Positions 36,561-50,517 of a DNA stretch of 64,000 nucleotides are shown here, in pieces. The position numbers and the translations under genes were made by a program. How positions within the stretch are numbered: position 1 is the stretch's first letter; the number at the start of each line of letters is the position of its first letter. The stretch spans positions 248,001-312,000 of the forward strand of contig JADNRX010000008.1 of the NCBI GenBank assembly GCA_015501595.1, in the 5' to 3' direction. The notes below the pieces were generated by a model. The model searched no databases. It worked only from the letters and a program-made list of their open reading frames with translations, and had not been told where the DNA came from. Source of the DNA: Hymenopellis radicata (Eukaryota; Basidiomycota; Agaricomycetes; Agaricales; Physalacriaceae).

Positions 36561-36936
36561 AAGTTTTGAGGACTCAGACTTATCTTGGACATATATTTTC
36601 GGATTTCTTCGTACTTTCCGTTTGGTTATAGTTTACTTTCGCTTCGTGTGCATTGGACTTTTGTTGAGGCGAAGATTTAAGGCGGCCGGATTTTGCCGAA
36701 ATGATCTACGCCTCGCTGCTGACGCACTTGCTCTCTGTTCACAACGATATTCAACTTGCGCCACTCAAGGCTGTTTGGCTCTAGCGGAGACGGGTCTACG
36801 TTTCACTCAGCGCTCCTCAACTTCAGACGTTCCGTCTAAGCGTACGCGTTTCTCGTGTTTCTAATGAGATACCCGCGACTAAACGATGAAGCAGGTTTAA
36901 ATCCCTCTCGAATACTTACCTAGATATCGCGCCCAA
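36561..36936. other. Intergenic, no gene seen
   Basis: The plus frame 36526-36864 runs out of the previous gene and lacks any signal or motif. Confidence 0.45.
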
Positions 36937-37648
36937 ATGCCCTCCGCGTATGTATCTGCTTTTAAACCTGCATCAGCGAATCTCACGTCCTTCGAGAACT
37001 ATACGCATCCCACCGCGCGACTCTCAATCTCTGTAGGTTTCACCGTGACAACAAATCGTTCAGCAGCTCATAAGACTCTGATTAAGTTACAAGTCCGATG
37101 CCGAAAGGAAGCGGGAGGAGAAACTCAGAGCCGACCCTCATGTCACCATCATAAGTCCCCAGATGGTCCAGTGCAAGCGCTGCGACGCACAAATCAAGTT
37201 ATCCAACGTCTATGCTTACGAACCAAGCCATTGGAAGACGCACCGGTCGCGATGCCTCAAGAAGACGCCCGAACATATGAAGGATTCGCGACGCTCGCGA
37301 TTCGGCGCGCGCCACAGCCAAACTCCCGTACGTCAAGATTGCCACGCGTTCTCTGCGCTGCTCTTATGATCGCCACAGGCTCTTTCAGCTAACGTGTCCT
37401 CTTCCTCCTCCTCGACGCCTTCCCTTACCTCAGACGATGACGATGATGAGGAGAAGAGCCACCTCGTAGACGACCGACCGCGCTCGCGCTCTCCTCCGCT
37501 CCCTGTTCCAGAACCTCTGTTGTGTCCCCCTGTCGTCAACGATTATCTCAATGCTATGCATGGCAAGTCCGCCTATCCCACTCTAGATACTAGCTGGCGC
37601 TCATGGAGCTGGTCCCACCTTCAAACGCCCAACTTCCCTGCCCAATAG
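36937..37648 (+). CDS. Hypothetical protein with C-x2-C...H-x4-C module
   Basis: Three exons (introns 37033-37093 and 37328-37378) give 199 aa. The centre reads ERKREEKLRADPHV, then VQCKRCDAQIKLSNVYAYEP and SHWKTHRSRC, a putative zinc-binding module of two Cys, a Trp-x2-His and a final Cys. The C-terminal part is Ser/acidic rich and ends in a Trp-rich segment (DTSWRSWSWSH). The same module appears three times in the protein at 55.7-57.5 kb. Function unknown. Confidence 0.65.
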
Positions 37649-39061
37649 ATTCCCTCGTCCCAGTTTTCGCTATCCCCTTGCTGTCTTCGCTATCCTTGTT
37701 CGCTCGCACGGTACCATATCTCTGCATCTTACTCCCGGAAACCTTTCAATACATACGTATAATCTCGCCAATGTTGACTCCGATTTACTCTACCAAGTAC
37801 ATATCCACTTCAAATTTACAACAACGGAGCTTCTACAGCATATGTACATGTATCTCTAGCGATAGAGGTATCCATCATTTCTTTTTCGGACTGCTTGGAT
37901 ATTGTGTGTTTTCTTTTCGATAACTCCTGGACCAGACCCCCAGGATCTGGATATTGTCAAACTAGGGATGATGCGTGTCTCCGGGGCGACCTCCACGCCG
38001 CATAGCCTGCGTTGTTCAACTGAGCTGATCTACCTCATGCTCGCGCGTGCATGACTCAAAGTGAGTACATTGGATTGACCAGGGACCTCGTTAGAATGAG
38101 GAGGTCAAGCAACTGTTGGTATTGATGAGGCGAGTGATCATCAATAGAAAGATCCATTTGGGTATGATGTGTTGATGATGGGACGACGAGTGGTACAAAG
38201 ATAAGCGCGGACGTAAATCGGTGTCCCATGTAGAGGTATGGATAATGATGAGAAGAGTTATGCTCAAGTGGCACGAGCGGCTCATCGAAGTCTAGGTGAC
38301 GCTAGTCCTGCGTTGATACTGAACCTGACTGGAGAGGAGCGGAAATACTGAGGCATGACTTGTGGATTCTCGCTGTAGGTGTTCTAGAATTCAAGAATAC
38401 GTCATTTGGTTGCCCGACGTGATTTGAACAAGTGTACTTTCCCCCAGGAGTTGGAAGAAATGGAGGCCGCGAGCACAGGCTCAATCGGAGTCTTATTGAC
38501 TCGCCAATTTGGGAACTGAGGTCCATAGATCCTTGGTTTTTGTTCATTAATTCTTGAGGCGTCGGATGACCACAATAATCACCGTAGCGTTTCACACCGG
38601 AGATCGTCCTGTTGGAGCCATGCACGCACCGAGTTCAGCCCGGGAGAGGCGCAGTTTTGAGTGAGGGGGAGGGCCCGTCTAGGAGGGTGCCACCTAAACG
38701 AGAAGACAACCAGTTTGAGTAGGGAGAGACTGCATTGGGACCCTTTTCATGACTGGAAACAACGTCGTTACGTGCAGTAAACCGTCGATCCTAATGCCAG
38801 AAACCATCTGTCATTGGGTCTATGGAAAATCAGGTACGTTGATGGTACAGAAGGCGATGAATAGAGATGCACCTCGGTCGATTAGCCAACTTGAGAACAA
38901 AGGATCCGATCTGGATACACACCAATGCACTGACGCTCCAGTGAAGCAGCAGGGGGTGTAGATCAGTATCAACCAGTATGGTAACGACGCCGCACGCCAG
39001 CGGGTACTTAAACGGGATCGAAGTCGGTTTGCCTATCCAGACCTCACCCACGCCTTCGACA
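37649..39061. other. Gene-free stretch of 1.4 kb
   Basis: Short open frames on both strands have no family pattern or splice support. An imperfect inverted repeat around CCAGACCCCCAGGATCTGG sits near 37933. Confidence 0.45.
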
Positions 39062-39702
39062 ATGCAGAACACGATATCACTTCCAAGCATACGCGAGATG
39101 TTCCCAGGTTTGTTCTTCAGTCCTGGTAGAAAAACCTCCGCTTATTGCTAGAATGTACAGAGCATCTGTTGGACCATGAATCAACGAAAGGCAAAGGCTC
39201 GACATCTAAACGATCTCACCTCGATGCCGGAGGAAACAAGAAGCAGCGCGCGCCGCCTATCGAGCATTGTTGTACAGTTTGCTCAAAGAACTTCCATAGA
39301 CCAAGTAGCCTACGCGTTCACATGAACATACACACCGGCGAGACTCGTACGTGCCCCAGCATTCATTTGTTAAAGAGCACCGAACTGATGGCTCCATCGA
39401 TAGCTTTTTTCTGTCCAGAGTGCGGACGACGGTTCAACACGAACAGTAACATGCGCAGGCATTACCGCCGCTACCATGATCACAGTGGACGAATATTTGC
39501 ACCAAGTTCAACGCCACCACCAGCGTTGCCCCGCGTCCTGGACTCACAACCATTCACCGACGTTTGGCGCTTGCCGTTGAAGAGCGACGACTGGCTGTGG
39601 TCAATGAAAGACCAACGACATCTTCGAGAATCTGTTGACGAGAGCCAAGTCCTATTAAGTCGACCAGCTTTGAGTGTAGACACCTTCTGGTGCCAGCGGT
39701 AG
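39062..39702 (+). CDS. C2H2 zinc-finger transcription factor, 179 aa
   Basis: Three exons (introns 39108-39151 and 39347-39403) give 179 aa. It starts with the short basidiomycete motif SLPSIREMFPE. Two classical fingers follow: CTVCSKNFHRPSSLRVHMNIH and, across the second intron, CPECGRRFNTNSNMRRHYRRYH, linked by HTGETPF. A Trp-containing tail ends the protein. The second intron is a multiple of three and carries no stop, so an unspliced reading frame also exists. Probably a DNA-binding regulator; targets unknown. Confidence 0.8.
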
Positions 39703-39973
39703 AGGGGGTGTCATAGGCATCAAGTTACAGTATGGAAGGGCATGGAACACCAATAAGATACTGTATTCAATGTAATTGCAGCACAAACGACCAGTGAAAT
39801 CGCGTGTGGTTGGCGTGCAGACTAGGACCAAATCATTGCCAATGAGCTCCAGCGGCAGTTTGCAAACGGTGTTGGCGGTGTCCAGGTTTGAGAGAGAGGC
39901 ACATGGTGGTGACTAGGCAAGCAAGACCAAATAAGCTTTGTCGTGGCGTCAACTATTTTTGATCGGTCCTTCC

Positions 39974-41190
39974 ATGACCAAAGTCGCGTACGTGGTCAGC
40001 TCCCAGCTGGTCGAAGTGGGATCTCTCCTTCCTTCCAACAGAAAACCGCTCCAAGCTTGTTCACTCCCTGGTCGCGTCTCTTGGTCTTTTGAAAAAAGTG
40101 CAGGTGGTTAAACCTCTCCCGGCAACTCTCCAGGACCTGGCAGAATATCATTCTAGCGACTACCTTGACGCGTTGTTGAACCCCGCGTTGAGCACAGCTT
40201 CGACTCATGGACTGGATCATGACTGTCCCGTCTTCCCGAATCTCCCTTTATATGTCCAGCTCGTTGCAGGTGCGACACTGACAGCCGTCAAAGCTCTGCA
40301 ATTCACAGACATCGCTATATCATGGGAGGGCGGTCGACATCACGCACAAAAGTCTTCCGCATCGGGATACTGCTATGTTGCTGATTGTGTGCTAGCCATC
40401 CTGGCTATGCGACGCGTCAAGGAGGTGCATGGAGCGCGACCTAGAGTCATGTATATCGACCTCGACTTGCACTTCTCCGACGGCGTTTCCCAAGCCTTTT
40501 ATAAGCAGAACTCTCTTCTGACGCTGAGCATACACCACACGTCTCCAGGATTCTTTCCTGTGACTCCACTGGCTACCTTACAACACCCAGACCAAGAGGG
40601 TGATGCCTTCGATCCCTTTACACTGTCTATCCCTCTTCTTCGCGGCGCATCTGCTGCCACATATCTCCATGTATTTCCCCTTGTGCAACGAGTCGCAGAA
40701 ATATTCGCACCCACGCATATCGTCGTCCAATGCGGCGTCGACGCGCTTGCTGAAGATCCTCACGCTAATAATGAACTGGTCGCTTCCTATGGAACAGCCC
40801 GGATCTTTGGGGTTCTACGTCCATAACATCCTCCATACGTTTCCTGGAAAGAAACTTCTACTCGGCGGAGGCGGATATAATTCAGCCAATGCTGCTCGAG
40901 CATGGACGTATCTCACATCTATCGCTGTAAGCTTGAGTTGTTCTTTTCTCTCTCCGTAATTTTGAATTGCTTGTCAGCTAGCAGAACCTCTTGCGTGTGA
41001 CACGAATGTACCATACGAACACCCATTTTTCCCTCTGTATTCGCCATCATTTACTCTCGAAATCTCTACAGGAACGATGCAAGATCACAACACTCCTGCT
41101 TATCGTTCAGAGATCACCGAAATATTTCACAACCGCGTTCTGCCCGCTCTCTCTGAAGCTGTCGAGGACACAGTCTCGATCAGTTTGTAA
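39974..41190 (+). CDS. Class I-like histone deacetylase (HDAC8/Hos-type)
   Basis: Zinc-dependent lysine deacetylase of about 387 aa. Start MTKVAYVVSSQLVEVGSLLP, then EYHSSDYLDALLNP, the active-site double His in WEGGRHHAQKSSASGYCYVA, zinc ligands in YIDLDLHFSDGV, the third Asp in QCGVDAL, and KKLLLGGGGYNSANAARAWT with the transition-state Tyr. Intron 40927-40977. Two single-base insertions are inferred: one A too many in AAAA at 40042-40045 and one base too many near 40767-40772. Removing both gives 388 codons that divide evenly. The short length and lack of a tail favour the Hos1/HDAC8 side over Rpd3. Confidence 0.82.
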
Positions 41191-41295
41191 TTATCGTTCG
41201 TGGTCGCACTTTGGTATCAATTGGGAGTACACATGCGTTGGCAAAGACAAGATATGAAAGGTATATGGTACACATTCCAAAATGAGGGTTTGTAC

Positions 41296-42491
41296 TTAGA
41301 ACATTGTAGCCATCACCGCAGCGGTTATCGCTGCCAACAACAACAGCGACACAGTGTTGTCCTCAACACCGTTGTCCATTCCCGTCGATTGGGCCGACGA
41401 AGTGCTACCGGACGAGCCGCCGCTGGAAGCAATGGCATCCTGGAACTGGAAAATGGCAGGTCCGGCGGAGGTCGAGTTGTCAGTAACCTTGTCGCCGCCT
41501 TTGGTGATCACCAAGTACACTGTGCCGGTCAGGTCTTTGGGAACGGTGACCTTGCCGCCGTCGACTGGCGCGGTGACGGGAGATAGACCGGTCAGGAAGA
41601 CAGCAGTCATTCCATCGGCGAGGCCATCGAAGGAGATTGTAATGGTGTCTCCGGGCTTAACACCGGTAGCGGGAGTGACTGTGAGGGTGGGGAACGCCTT
41701 GACTGGGAGGGCAGGATTGGATTCGGGACATGATGCGATGAAGGATGCGGCCAGGGAATAGACTTCGTTCAGAGTGAGAGGGACCTGCAGGACGTGTCAG
41801 CATAAGCGAGAACGACAAATGTATGCACTCACGTCAAGAGGACCACTCCAGGGCTGGACTTTGTTGACAGCGCTGGCAACCCATGCCGCGTGGCGAGCCT
41901 CAGTGGATAGCACAACCGCAGCGGCAGTGAGGTAGTCGGGGTTGGTGATGTATTGGGCAGCACCAGCATAGGCGGACACACCTGGAGGGCAATGAGAGGA
42001 AGAAATATGGATAGGAAGAAAGTACATACCGACACCTTCCAGGATTTGACTCACAGCCGCGAATGATTTGGGATCCGTGTATGGACTACGAAGACGATAA
42101 TCAGGAAGAGGCAAATCATACAATACGGGTATACGTACAACTTGTACGTGCAAGGCATGGTGGCCTTGTCGCCCAACGCTTTGGAGAGGAAATCGACGTG
42201 CGCGTGTTCATGAGCGGCGACCTGCTCAAAGAGGGCGCGAGCTCCCGAGGGAAGACCGGCGTCGGTAAAAGCCTTCTCGTCGTACTTGGAGAGAGCCTCG
42301 CTGTAGAACGCGTTTTCCAGGTGCTCGAGGGTCAACGCGTAGTTCAGAATGACGGTATCTATAGAGCGAGGATTATCAACAAGGGCGATGATACACGAGG
42401 ACATGCGACGCGTACCGTCGATGCCTTCCGGTGCACGCTTGATGGTGGCAGAAGCGATAGTGAGAAGGGCGAGAACAGCGATGGTCTTCAT
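41296..42491 (-). CDS. Ferritin-like (Rds1-type) secreted or anchored protein
   Basis: Five exons sum to 329 aa. Signal peptide MKTIAVLALLTIASA, then a ferritin-like four-helix domain (LNYALTLEHLENAFYSEALS, AAHEHAHVDFLSKALG, STEARHAAWVASAV) with Glu and His pairs that could bind metal, as in stress-induced Rds1 proteins. The tail is Ser/Gly rich (SSGGSSGSTSSAQSTGMDNG) and ends in a hydrophobic stretch, which suggests a GPI anchor. Introns: 41785-41832, 41982-42029, 42086-42138, 42359-42415. Probably stress or development related; metal binding is inferred. Confidence 0.82.
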
Positions 42492-42569
42492 AACGATAAT
42501 TGGTGAGAGGACAAAGGATGGCAAAGTGAGGGAGAGTGGGTGTGTCGAGACTGGGAGACTCTGTCCACC

Positions 42570-42576
42570 TTTTATA
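42570..42576 (-). promoter_or_regulatory. TATA box of ferritin-like gene
   Basis: On the complement TATAAAA lies about 79 bp upstream of the ATG at 42491. Confidence 0.55.
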
Positions 42577-43020
42577 CGGCAGCGAACTTACTGACGTCAA
42601 TTTCGATCTCAAGTGATCGGATCGCTTTTAGGTCTCAGTCGCCCACCCACTCCCGCCTCTGTTGACACATAGTTTTGCTCCTCTGTGCTGCTGACTAGCC
42701 CGACACTGTCAATCAGTGAGTGGGACCGTAGGCGGCAATTGCTGAGTGGACTTACTTTACTTTATTACTCCAGATTCTTCACCGTGTTGCTTTGTCTTAC
42801 TGCATCAAGCTCTTTCTCATCCTCCTGGGTGCGCACGCTTTTGTGCTACGCACGTCGCATCCTGTACTGACTTCTTTAACATTGCAGTGCTCTCCTTGTC
42901 GCCCCCATGTTCGACATCCTCAATTTCCGCCTCTCCCTCGACCGCGCATTACCTTTATTACTTCTCTTATCCCTTTCCTACTTTGCTGTGTTCGGATTTC
43001 ACTGGACGCGGGACCTGTAG

Positions 43021-44663
43021 CAGCTTTTCATAAAAAAGCCTGGGGACATGCGTGGCCACATCACTCCGATATCGTGCGCGCGACAGAAATCGGCCAATTA
43101 GGCGAAGATGATGAGCTGTATTTCGACGGAGGTGTCACGGAACAATTTTCCTACGTATGCCTCGACGGGATAAAGGAGATTGCTTCGCTTCTACATATCT
43201 TATTCCATCCGGACTCCTTCCAGGATGTTATTATCATCCGCAGGGAATACGAATATCTCCGCGAGACGCTGGAGAGCGTTCCTGAAAAGACCTTCCTACT
43301 AATCGGTCATCCAGGAATCGGTGTGTCGGGCAAATTCATTTCACGTCGAATACTGATTGCTGCTTGGTGCGCTCTTAGGCAAAACGTCTTTCCTCATCTA
43401 TCTTCTTTTGTATCGTCTTGAGCACAAACTTCCGACTGCGGTCCAATTTGGCGATTATGAATACATCATCTTCGACCGCCACGGCGCCTCAGTTCACAAC
43501 ATCCATCATGTTTGGAACAAGCGACTCAAGAAATGTTGGGCGTTGTGCGATAGCAACCTCTATAACATCCAGCCGTGCTGGGCCCTTCAAGTCAACGCTG
43601 AACGTGTTATTCTTGCGGCATCGCCGAAACCCGAGAGATGGAAAGAATGGAGCGAGCAGACTGCCAGTACCAGGATCGTCGTAGATCTCCCGACGGTGAT
43701 GGAGATAGCAGCGGTGTTGTAAGCTGACCCTGTTCTTAATGGTTGTATATCCTTGCTCATGAAATTCCCTACAGGAAAGAGCTTAAATTGGACACCTCTA
43801 AGACTCTTGGTCATGTGGGTCAATGGGGTCCATCGATTCGTTCAGTCCTGGCAGTCATGAAGGACCCTCGCCCTGGCCCTCGCGAGATCAAGCGTCGCCA
43901 GTACGCTGCACAGGCGGCAGCCAAGGCCTTAATTAGACATCTGTCCTCCTTCTCTTTCCAGTCTGAAATCTCCGACATCGTTTTCCATCGCCCTCACCGT
44001 GAACCTGCGCAGACTAATTTTTATGAATCGCCGGAGCATTGCATATCCTTCATTCCCACAAAATACCTGTCGCAAACTCTTGACGAATATCTGAATGTGC
44101 TTACGACACAGGACATTCTTGCGCTCGTCTACATGCTCAGTTCGGATTGGCTGATGGGAACTAGCGCTAGCTGGATGCATCAAAAGATGATTAATGGAGG
44201 CACACCTATTGATCTCTTTCGAGGTCAAGCAACCATGTCGATGCAGCGCGCGACTCGTCTCCTCCTTGGCACAGCGGGCGGGCTCAAGAGTGCTCGTGTC
44301 ACTGAGCCATTCTATTGGATGCGGTCAGTGATGAGTCTTTCGGGCGTCGATGGCGTTCTTGGGAATACTGGGCATACCAAAAATAACGTGTTTTGCCTGC
44401 AGGCGACCACTACAGGCGACCCCAGGGATCCCACCGAGGGAATTAAGAAGGTGTGGCAAACCATGTCTGAAGAATTTCGGGTGAACGGCATATGGCATTT
44501 TGTTCTTGTCTGTGACAATCACCTACAGGCTCAATCCCTTGTGGACGACTTTGCGCAGCGTTTAACAGGTTTCACCATTGGGCGAACGACGTGTTACTGT
44601 ACAGGTGCGGGCTTGTGTATTACCAGTTTGATATTTTGTTCTTCTGCTCCTTTGCGTCTGTAG
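43021..44663 (+). CDS. Crinkler/RHS-like P-loop NTPase protein, 5' end unresolved
   Basis: A Walker A motif GHPGIGKTSFLIYLLLYRL forms across an intron (43321-43378); a second intron is 43719-43774. The protein continues with LPTAVQFGDYEYIIFD, a switch-like segment and a long helical C-terminal half. The layout of an N-terminal variable part, a single P-loop domain and a variable C-terminus matches the Crinkler/RHS-type proteins abundant in basidiomycetes; this is recognition by pattern only. No ATG is in frame upstream of 43021 (the open frame to 42792 begins without one), so at least one 5' exon is missing from this model. Confidence 0.55.
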
Positions 44664-44864
44664 TAGCCAGCATTCTTGTACAGTAAGGAGCCAAACGTAA
44701 AGGCTCAGCAATAATTAAATCAGAAATGTTGAGTTCGATCGAGTGCGATGTACATGCCCGAATTTGGTCAACCCTTTTCGAGTAGTAGTAGTATGGGTCG
44801 TCTCAACCTGCGTCTGACCTTCATCTCCCTTCGATCGTTGTCCTCGATGCTCTAACACGAGAAT

Positions 44865-47710
44865 ATGTCTCTAATCAGCGATACAGAGTATGTCGAGCAT
44901 TACTGTACCACTGTATCTGACCATACCACAGCTACCTCATCCATCGCCTCCGATTGACATACCTTCGTGAAGTCGAAGACCCGTACGGCCCACGGCTCAT
45001 CTCGCTCGACCCGTCGCATACGTCCAATCCATATATCCTTGCTGCATCGCTCGCAGATGTTGACAAATGGCCCGAACTCGCTATGCCCAGCAGTCCACAG
45101 CTAAGCGGTGACGAGGAGCCCCACGGCGGTGCCAAACTCAAGTACACGACGACCATCATGGGCGGGCGGACGGGCGGACTGGGACTGCGCGTCCATGCGA
45201 AGCGGGCGTCCACTAGCAAGAGAGCTTCCACGCTGGCCGGTACACCACGGCAGGACGACATGGTCAAGAACTTCATAGGCGGTCATGCGCCCGTCAGCGA
45301 GGAGATTGTCGTGCCGGAGCCTGATGAGGAGACAGAGAAACCTGCCGAGGTCAACACTGTCGACGTGCAGGTGCAAGGGCCAACAGTGGTCGAGGAAGCG
45401 CCGGTCGCCAAAGTACCCCAATTCATACCCCGATTCAAGGGTGCTGCAGAGATGGAGAAGAGGCGCATGCAGAGAATGGCCGCTCGGCGCGGGCCAGGCG
45501 CTGCACCCGCACCTCAAGTCAGTTTCGACGACTCGTCTAGCGACGAGGACATTCCCGTCGCCGCAGAGTCCTCGTCGGACTCGGACTTTGGCGATGCTGC
45601 AGGAGCCAACGACAGTATGGATGATGATGAATTCGACCCGTGCGTGTTCTCACTTGTTGTATACGGTGAAACTAACTGGATCATCTAGCGATTTTGCTGC
45701 AACTACCACACAAACCCCCGGAATTCACTTTGACAGTGCCTCTGACATGGTGTCTGACATGAACTCTGTCCTGTCTCTCTCCGAACCCGAATCATCATCT
45801 CAGCCCAATATGCGCTCGAGACCTCAACTTAGTCCTGTATCCATTAGAACCCATTCGAAAGGTCAGCCTAAATCCCACTCACCATCACAACCACAAGAGA
45901 CGCGTCCTCGCAAGACTTCCGCACCACCTCGGATACTGGCGCATGCTCCGCCAGAGATGGTGTTTACCCGAAAACCCATTCCTCCTATCATGAAGCAGAC
46001 AACATCCTCCTTATCCGCCATGCTAAAGTCAACGGGCACAACGTCGAATCCGTTCGCCGAAATGTACGCAGCCATAAGTGGGCGCGGAGAGAACGCATCC
46101 TCTGATGTTCAGGTTTATTTCCCTCATGCTGTGGAACCGCGTGGAAGGGCAATGGACCTAAACGTAAGGCGGGACGCGACTGTCGAGGAGGTAATTGGCT
46201 TTGCGCTTTGGACATATTGGGAAGAAGGTTGGAAACCCAAGCTGGACGAAGGCTTGAATGGAGAAGAGGACGAGCGATGGGCAACGCATCTCAGTGCAGT
46301 TGGGTGGATATTAAGAATTACAGAGGACGATGGAGAAGTCGACGATGACTTCCCTCGTAAGTATCTAGCCTCATTATGCTGTCACGTTTCTAATTACCCG
46401 TGATGCAGCTCCTGACAGGATGGGTAAAATTGTCAAGTTCAATGCAGACGGGTATGCTGTGCTCGAGGCCAGCCCTGCTCAAAGTAGGCTGCCCCACAGT
46501 CTGACAAGCTCTTACTGAACGTTCATTTGTAGTTGCCCAGAATCAAATACTGGAAAGCAAAATCCAGCGACGGCCATCACGAACAACAACTGGCAAGAAG
46601 ATGGAAAAGTCAAATTCTGGTCTCGCAGTACCAGTGGTCCCCGCTGGACCAGGCAGCTCTGCATCTAACCTCGGCTCGTTACGTTTGTCAACCAGTTTGG
46701 GTCCTCTATCCAGTCACGGTCCGCAAATGTTCTTGCGTATTAGAGTAGCCGACGCTGCTGGTGCGGGTCATGTCTCGACAACAATCCCAGTGTAAGTCAT
46801 TCACTCTCTATGACAACGTACCAACTGACACTAAACTAGCTCGGCCGAAATGTACATGCAAGAAGCTCTCGAGATGGTATGCAAGAAACGCAAGCTGGAT
46901 ACTCCGAAGGAGTACGCTCTGATGCTGGCAGACATGAGCATCTTGATCCCACTCGATCGGACGGTGGCTAGTCTACAAGGAAAGAGAGAATTGGTTATTA
47001 TTAAGCGAAGTATGCTCGGTGGAGATGTTCTCAAGGCGACCGGGAAGACTACTGACCCCAACGGTCCGTGTCTTTCGCTGTCTTGAGGTGTATTTCTGAT
47101 TATTCCACCAGCCTCCATTTTCAAGAGAATGTCCGATACACCAGCCGAAGTCAAGCTCTCATCAGAACTCGACTATGCTGCTGCATACAAGGTATGCGCT
47201 TGTTCCTCGCCTCGCCTACGTGTGACTTTCTCACTCGTTTTTAGAAATACACCATCGCCCGGAAGATGCCCATGCTTGTTGCGAAACAAGAAAAGACCCT
47301 TGCGATCGACGGTGTCTACGTTCATGTGCGCATCTCTACAAGCAGGGATCTGCACATCGCTAACGCGTCCGAAATCTACAGATCATGCCCTCGACGAATA
47401 AGGGCAAAGCAGTATTCGACAATGGAAAAACTTACTCTTACCATATCAAGAGCATAGCGGATATTCAGCAGAGTACCAAGAGTTCAAGTGTGTTCAAGTT
47501 GGTGCTGAATCGAGGCGCTGGGAGTAAACGATATGATTTTGAGGCGGATACGCCGAAGTTGGCTGGTGCGTCGCTTTTTCTTAGCGGTCTCCGTGTATGT
47601 TCTTACTTGGAGATATAGCGGAAATTGTCCAGACAGTCCGGAATATGAAGAGTGCTCTGGAGCGTAGTGGTACTGTTAACAAGAGCCGGAGGAGTCGTCA
47701 TGTAAGCTGA
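44865..47710 (+). CDS. SIN1: SIN1/AVO1, TORC2 subunit
   Basis: Scaffold that recruits substrates to TORC2. Ten exons sum to 797 aa with no frame break. Start MSLISDTDYLIHRLRLTYLR is typical of SIN1. An acidic linker precedes the CRIM domain (FIPRFKGAAEMEKRRMQRMA nearby, then SGRGENASSDVQVYFPHAVE), a Ras-binding-like region (MFLRIRVADAAGAGHVSTTI), and a PH domain starting KYTIARKMPMLVAKQEKTLA. Introns: 44888-44931, 45640-45688, 46357-46408, 46484-46532, 46792-46839, 47064-47111, 47192-47244, 47326-47381, 47566-47618. Confidence 0.93.
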
Positions 47711-48194
47711 GCAGGATGCTTGGAATATTGTTTACTAACTTATCTTTGTTTTCGTACGTATTTATCCTTGTAACACCAAGTACGGAGGTCGAGGTCAAAT
47801 GTCGCCATGAAGACAGGATCTGCCGACACTGTAAATAAACACGTCGCGGACATACAACCATCACCCCAAGCATCCATTTTTCTCTCAACCTGTATGGCGG
47901 TCATTTACGACTTTGTCTGACAGTTATTCAAGGGATGTAGTCTGTTATGCTCGCTTGGGCGCGTCGATTGTGTAGGCCTTCAGAGGGCCTTAGTGATGCG
48001 GTCATGGTCGGAAGTAAACACAGTAACCCTAACCACAGGAATCTGTCGCCTGCATTCATTGATTCAAGAAAAGTGATAAATATATAGTGAGAGACGACAT
48101 AAAGTGCCTACTATCTGCAAGTCAGCTATTGAACAGCCTTACGCAGCATTCAAACACACATAAATAATTCATTCGGCTGATCTCCCTCGTTACT
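47711..48194. other. Intergenic between convergent genes
   Basis: Lies between the SIN1 stop (plus) and the pyroglutamyl peptidase stop (complement), so it holds two 3' ends. AT-rich, no gene recognised. Confidence 0.5.
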
Positions 48195-49008
48195 TTATTG
48201 CATAGCAAAACAAGCGCTGACAATGATATCTCTTACACCTGCAGCCACTTGATCAGTTGTCAGTGGCTGGCCAATGGGTGGGCAGTGAATGAAAATGACG
48301 GGAGTTCCTTTCCCGGCTAGTCGCGATTCTGCTAAGGAGCAGTAGTAGATGAAGTCGCAGAGATAGTGACCAGCATCTACAGAGCTTCTTATGAGCTGCA
48401 GGAGATTCATCAGTCACCGAGGACGACGACCTAGAAGCCACTAACCACGCCTTGTTTGGCAAGCTTATTGACTATCGCAACTGCATCGACAGATGTGGTG
48501 AGCTCTTCAGGGAGTGCCAAATATTTTGATGCCGCAAAGCCCCGCAGAGCAGGGCTACAAGACGCATCAACGATATCGGCCATCTTGTTTTCATGATCTG
48601 GCATGTTATACCCCGTCTTGTGCCCCAGTCGTTCAAAGCGAAGGGGACCCGCTCGCGCGACTCCGATGTGGACAATTAACGAGTACGGGTCATCTGAAGC
48701 ACGATCCGCGAATTCCCCAGGTAGCACAGGAGGAGACGCGTGAAGCCCCGGAACGATCTGAAGAACGTCCTGGTAGACGACGGGAACCTGGATGGATGTG
48801 ATCTCGATCGATTCAGGCTTCGGCCCGTCGTTGGTGAAGAGAACGTTGCTGTGCAGTTGTTCGGCTGCCAGCCAAGACGGATTGATCTTGAAATGTCTGA
48901 ACGGCTGGGATTTGGAGGATCAGCACTTCTGTGGTCAACTTGGCATAGGGAAGGGATACTTACCCCGAAGCCGGTTACGAGTACACGGTGTCTGGTGAGT
49001 GGTGGCAT
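48195..49008 (-). CDS. Pyroglutamyl peptidase I-like (peptidase C15)
   Basis: Removes N-terminal pyroglutamate from peptides. Three exons sum to 234 aa. On the complement: HRVLVTGFG | PFRHFKINPSWLA at the start, YSLIVHIGVARAGPLRFERL with the catalytic Glu, SSVDAGHYLCDFIYYCSL with the nucleophile Cys, and VIFIHCPPI with the catalytic His. Introns: 48396-48445 and 48905-48963. All three catalytic positions appear present, so it is probably active. Confidence 0.87.
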
Positions 49009-49215
49009 CTGGAGAGCGAAGTGACAGCTTGCATGATTGGTGACAGGAAAGATAGCAAGCCGAGATAACGTATGATAAGCCACATGATCCTTCACTCGAA
49101 TGTCGATTCGGAGCATTGGCCGAACGCTAGCGCTTGTTCCAATCATCTGAATGGCGGCGATCTGGTTCAGCGGACTTCGGCCAAAAGTGTCTGACATTGT
49201 ATATGGTGACGTGTA

Positions 49216-50517
<1,302 letters not shown>

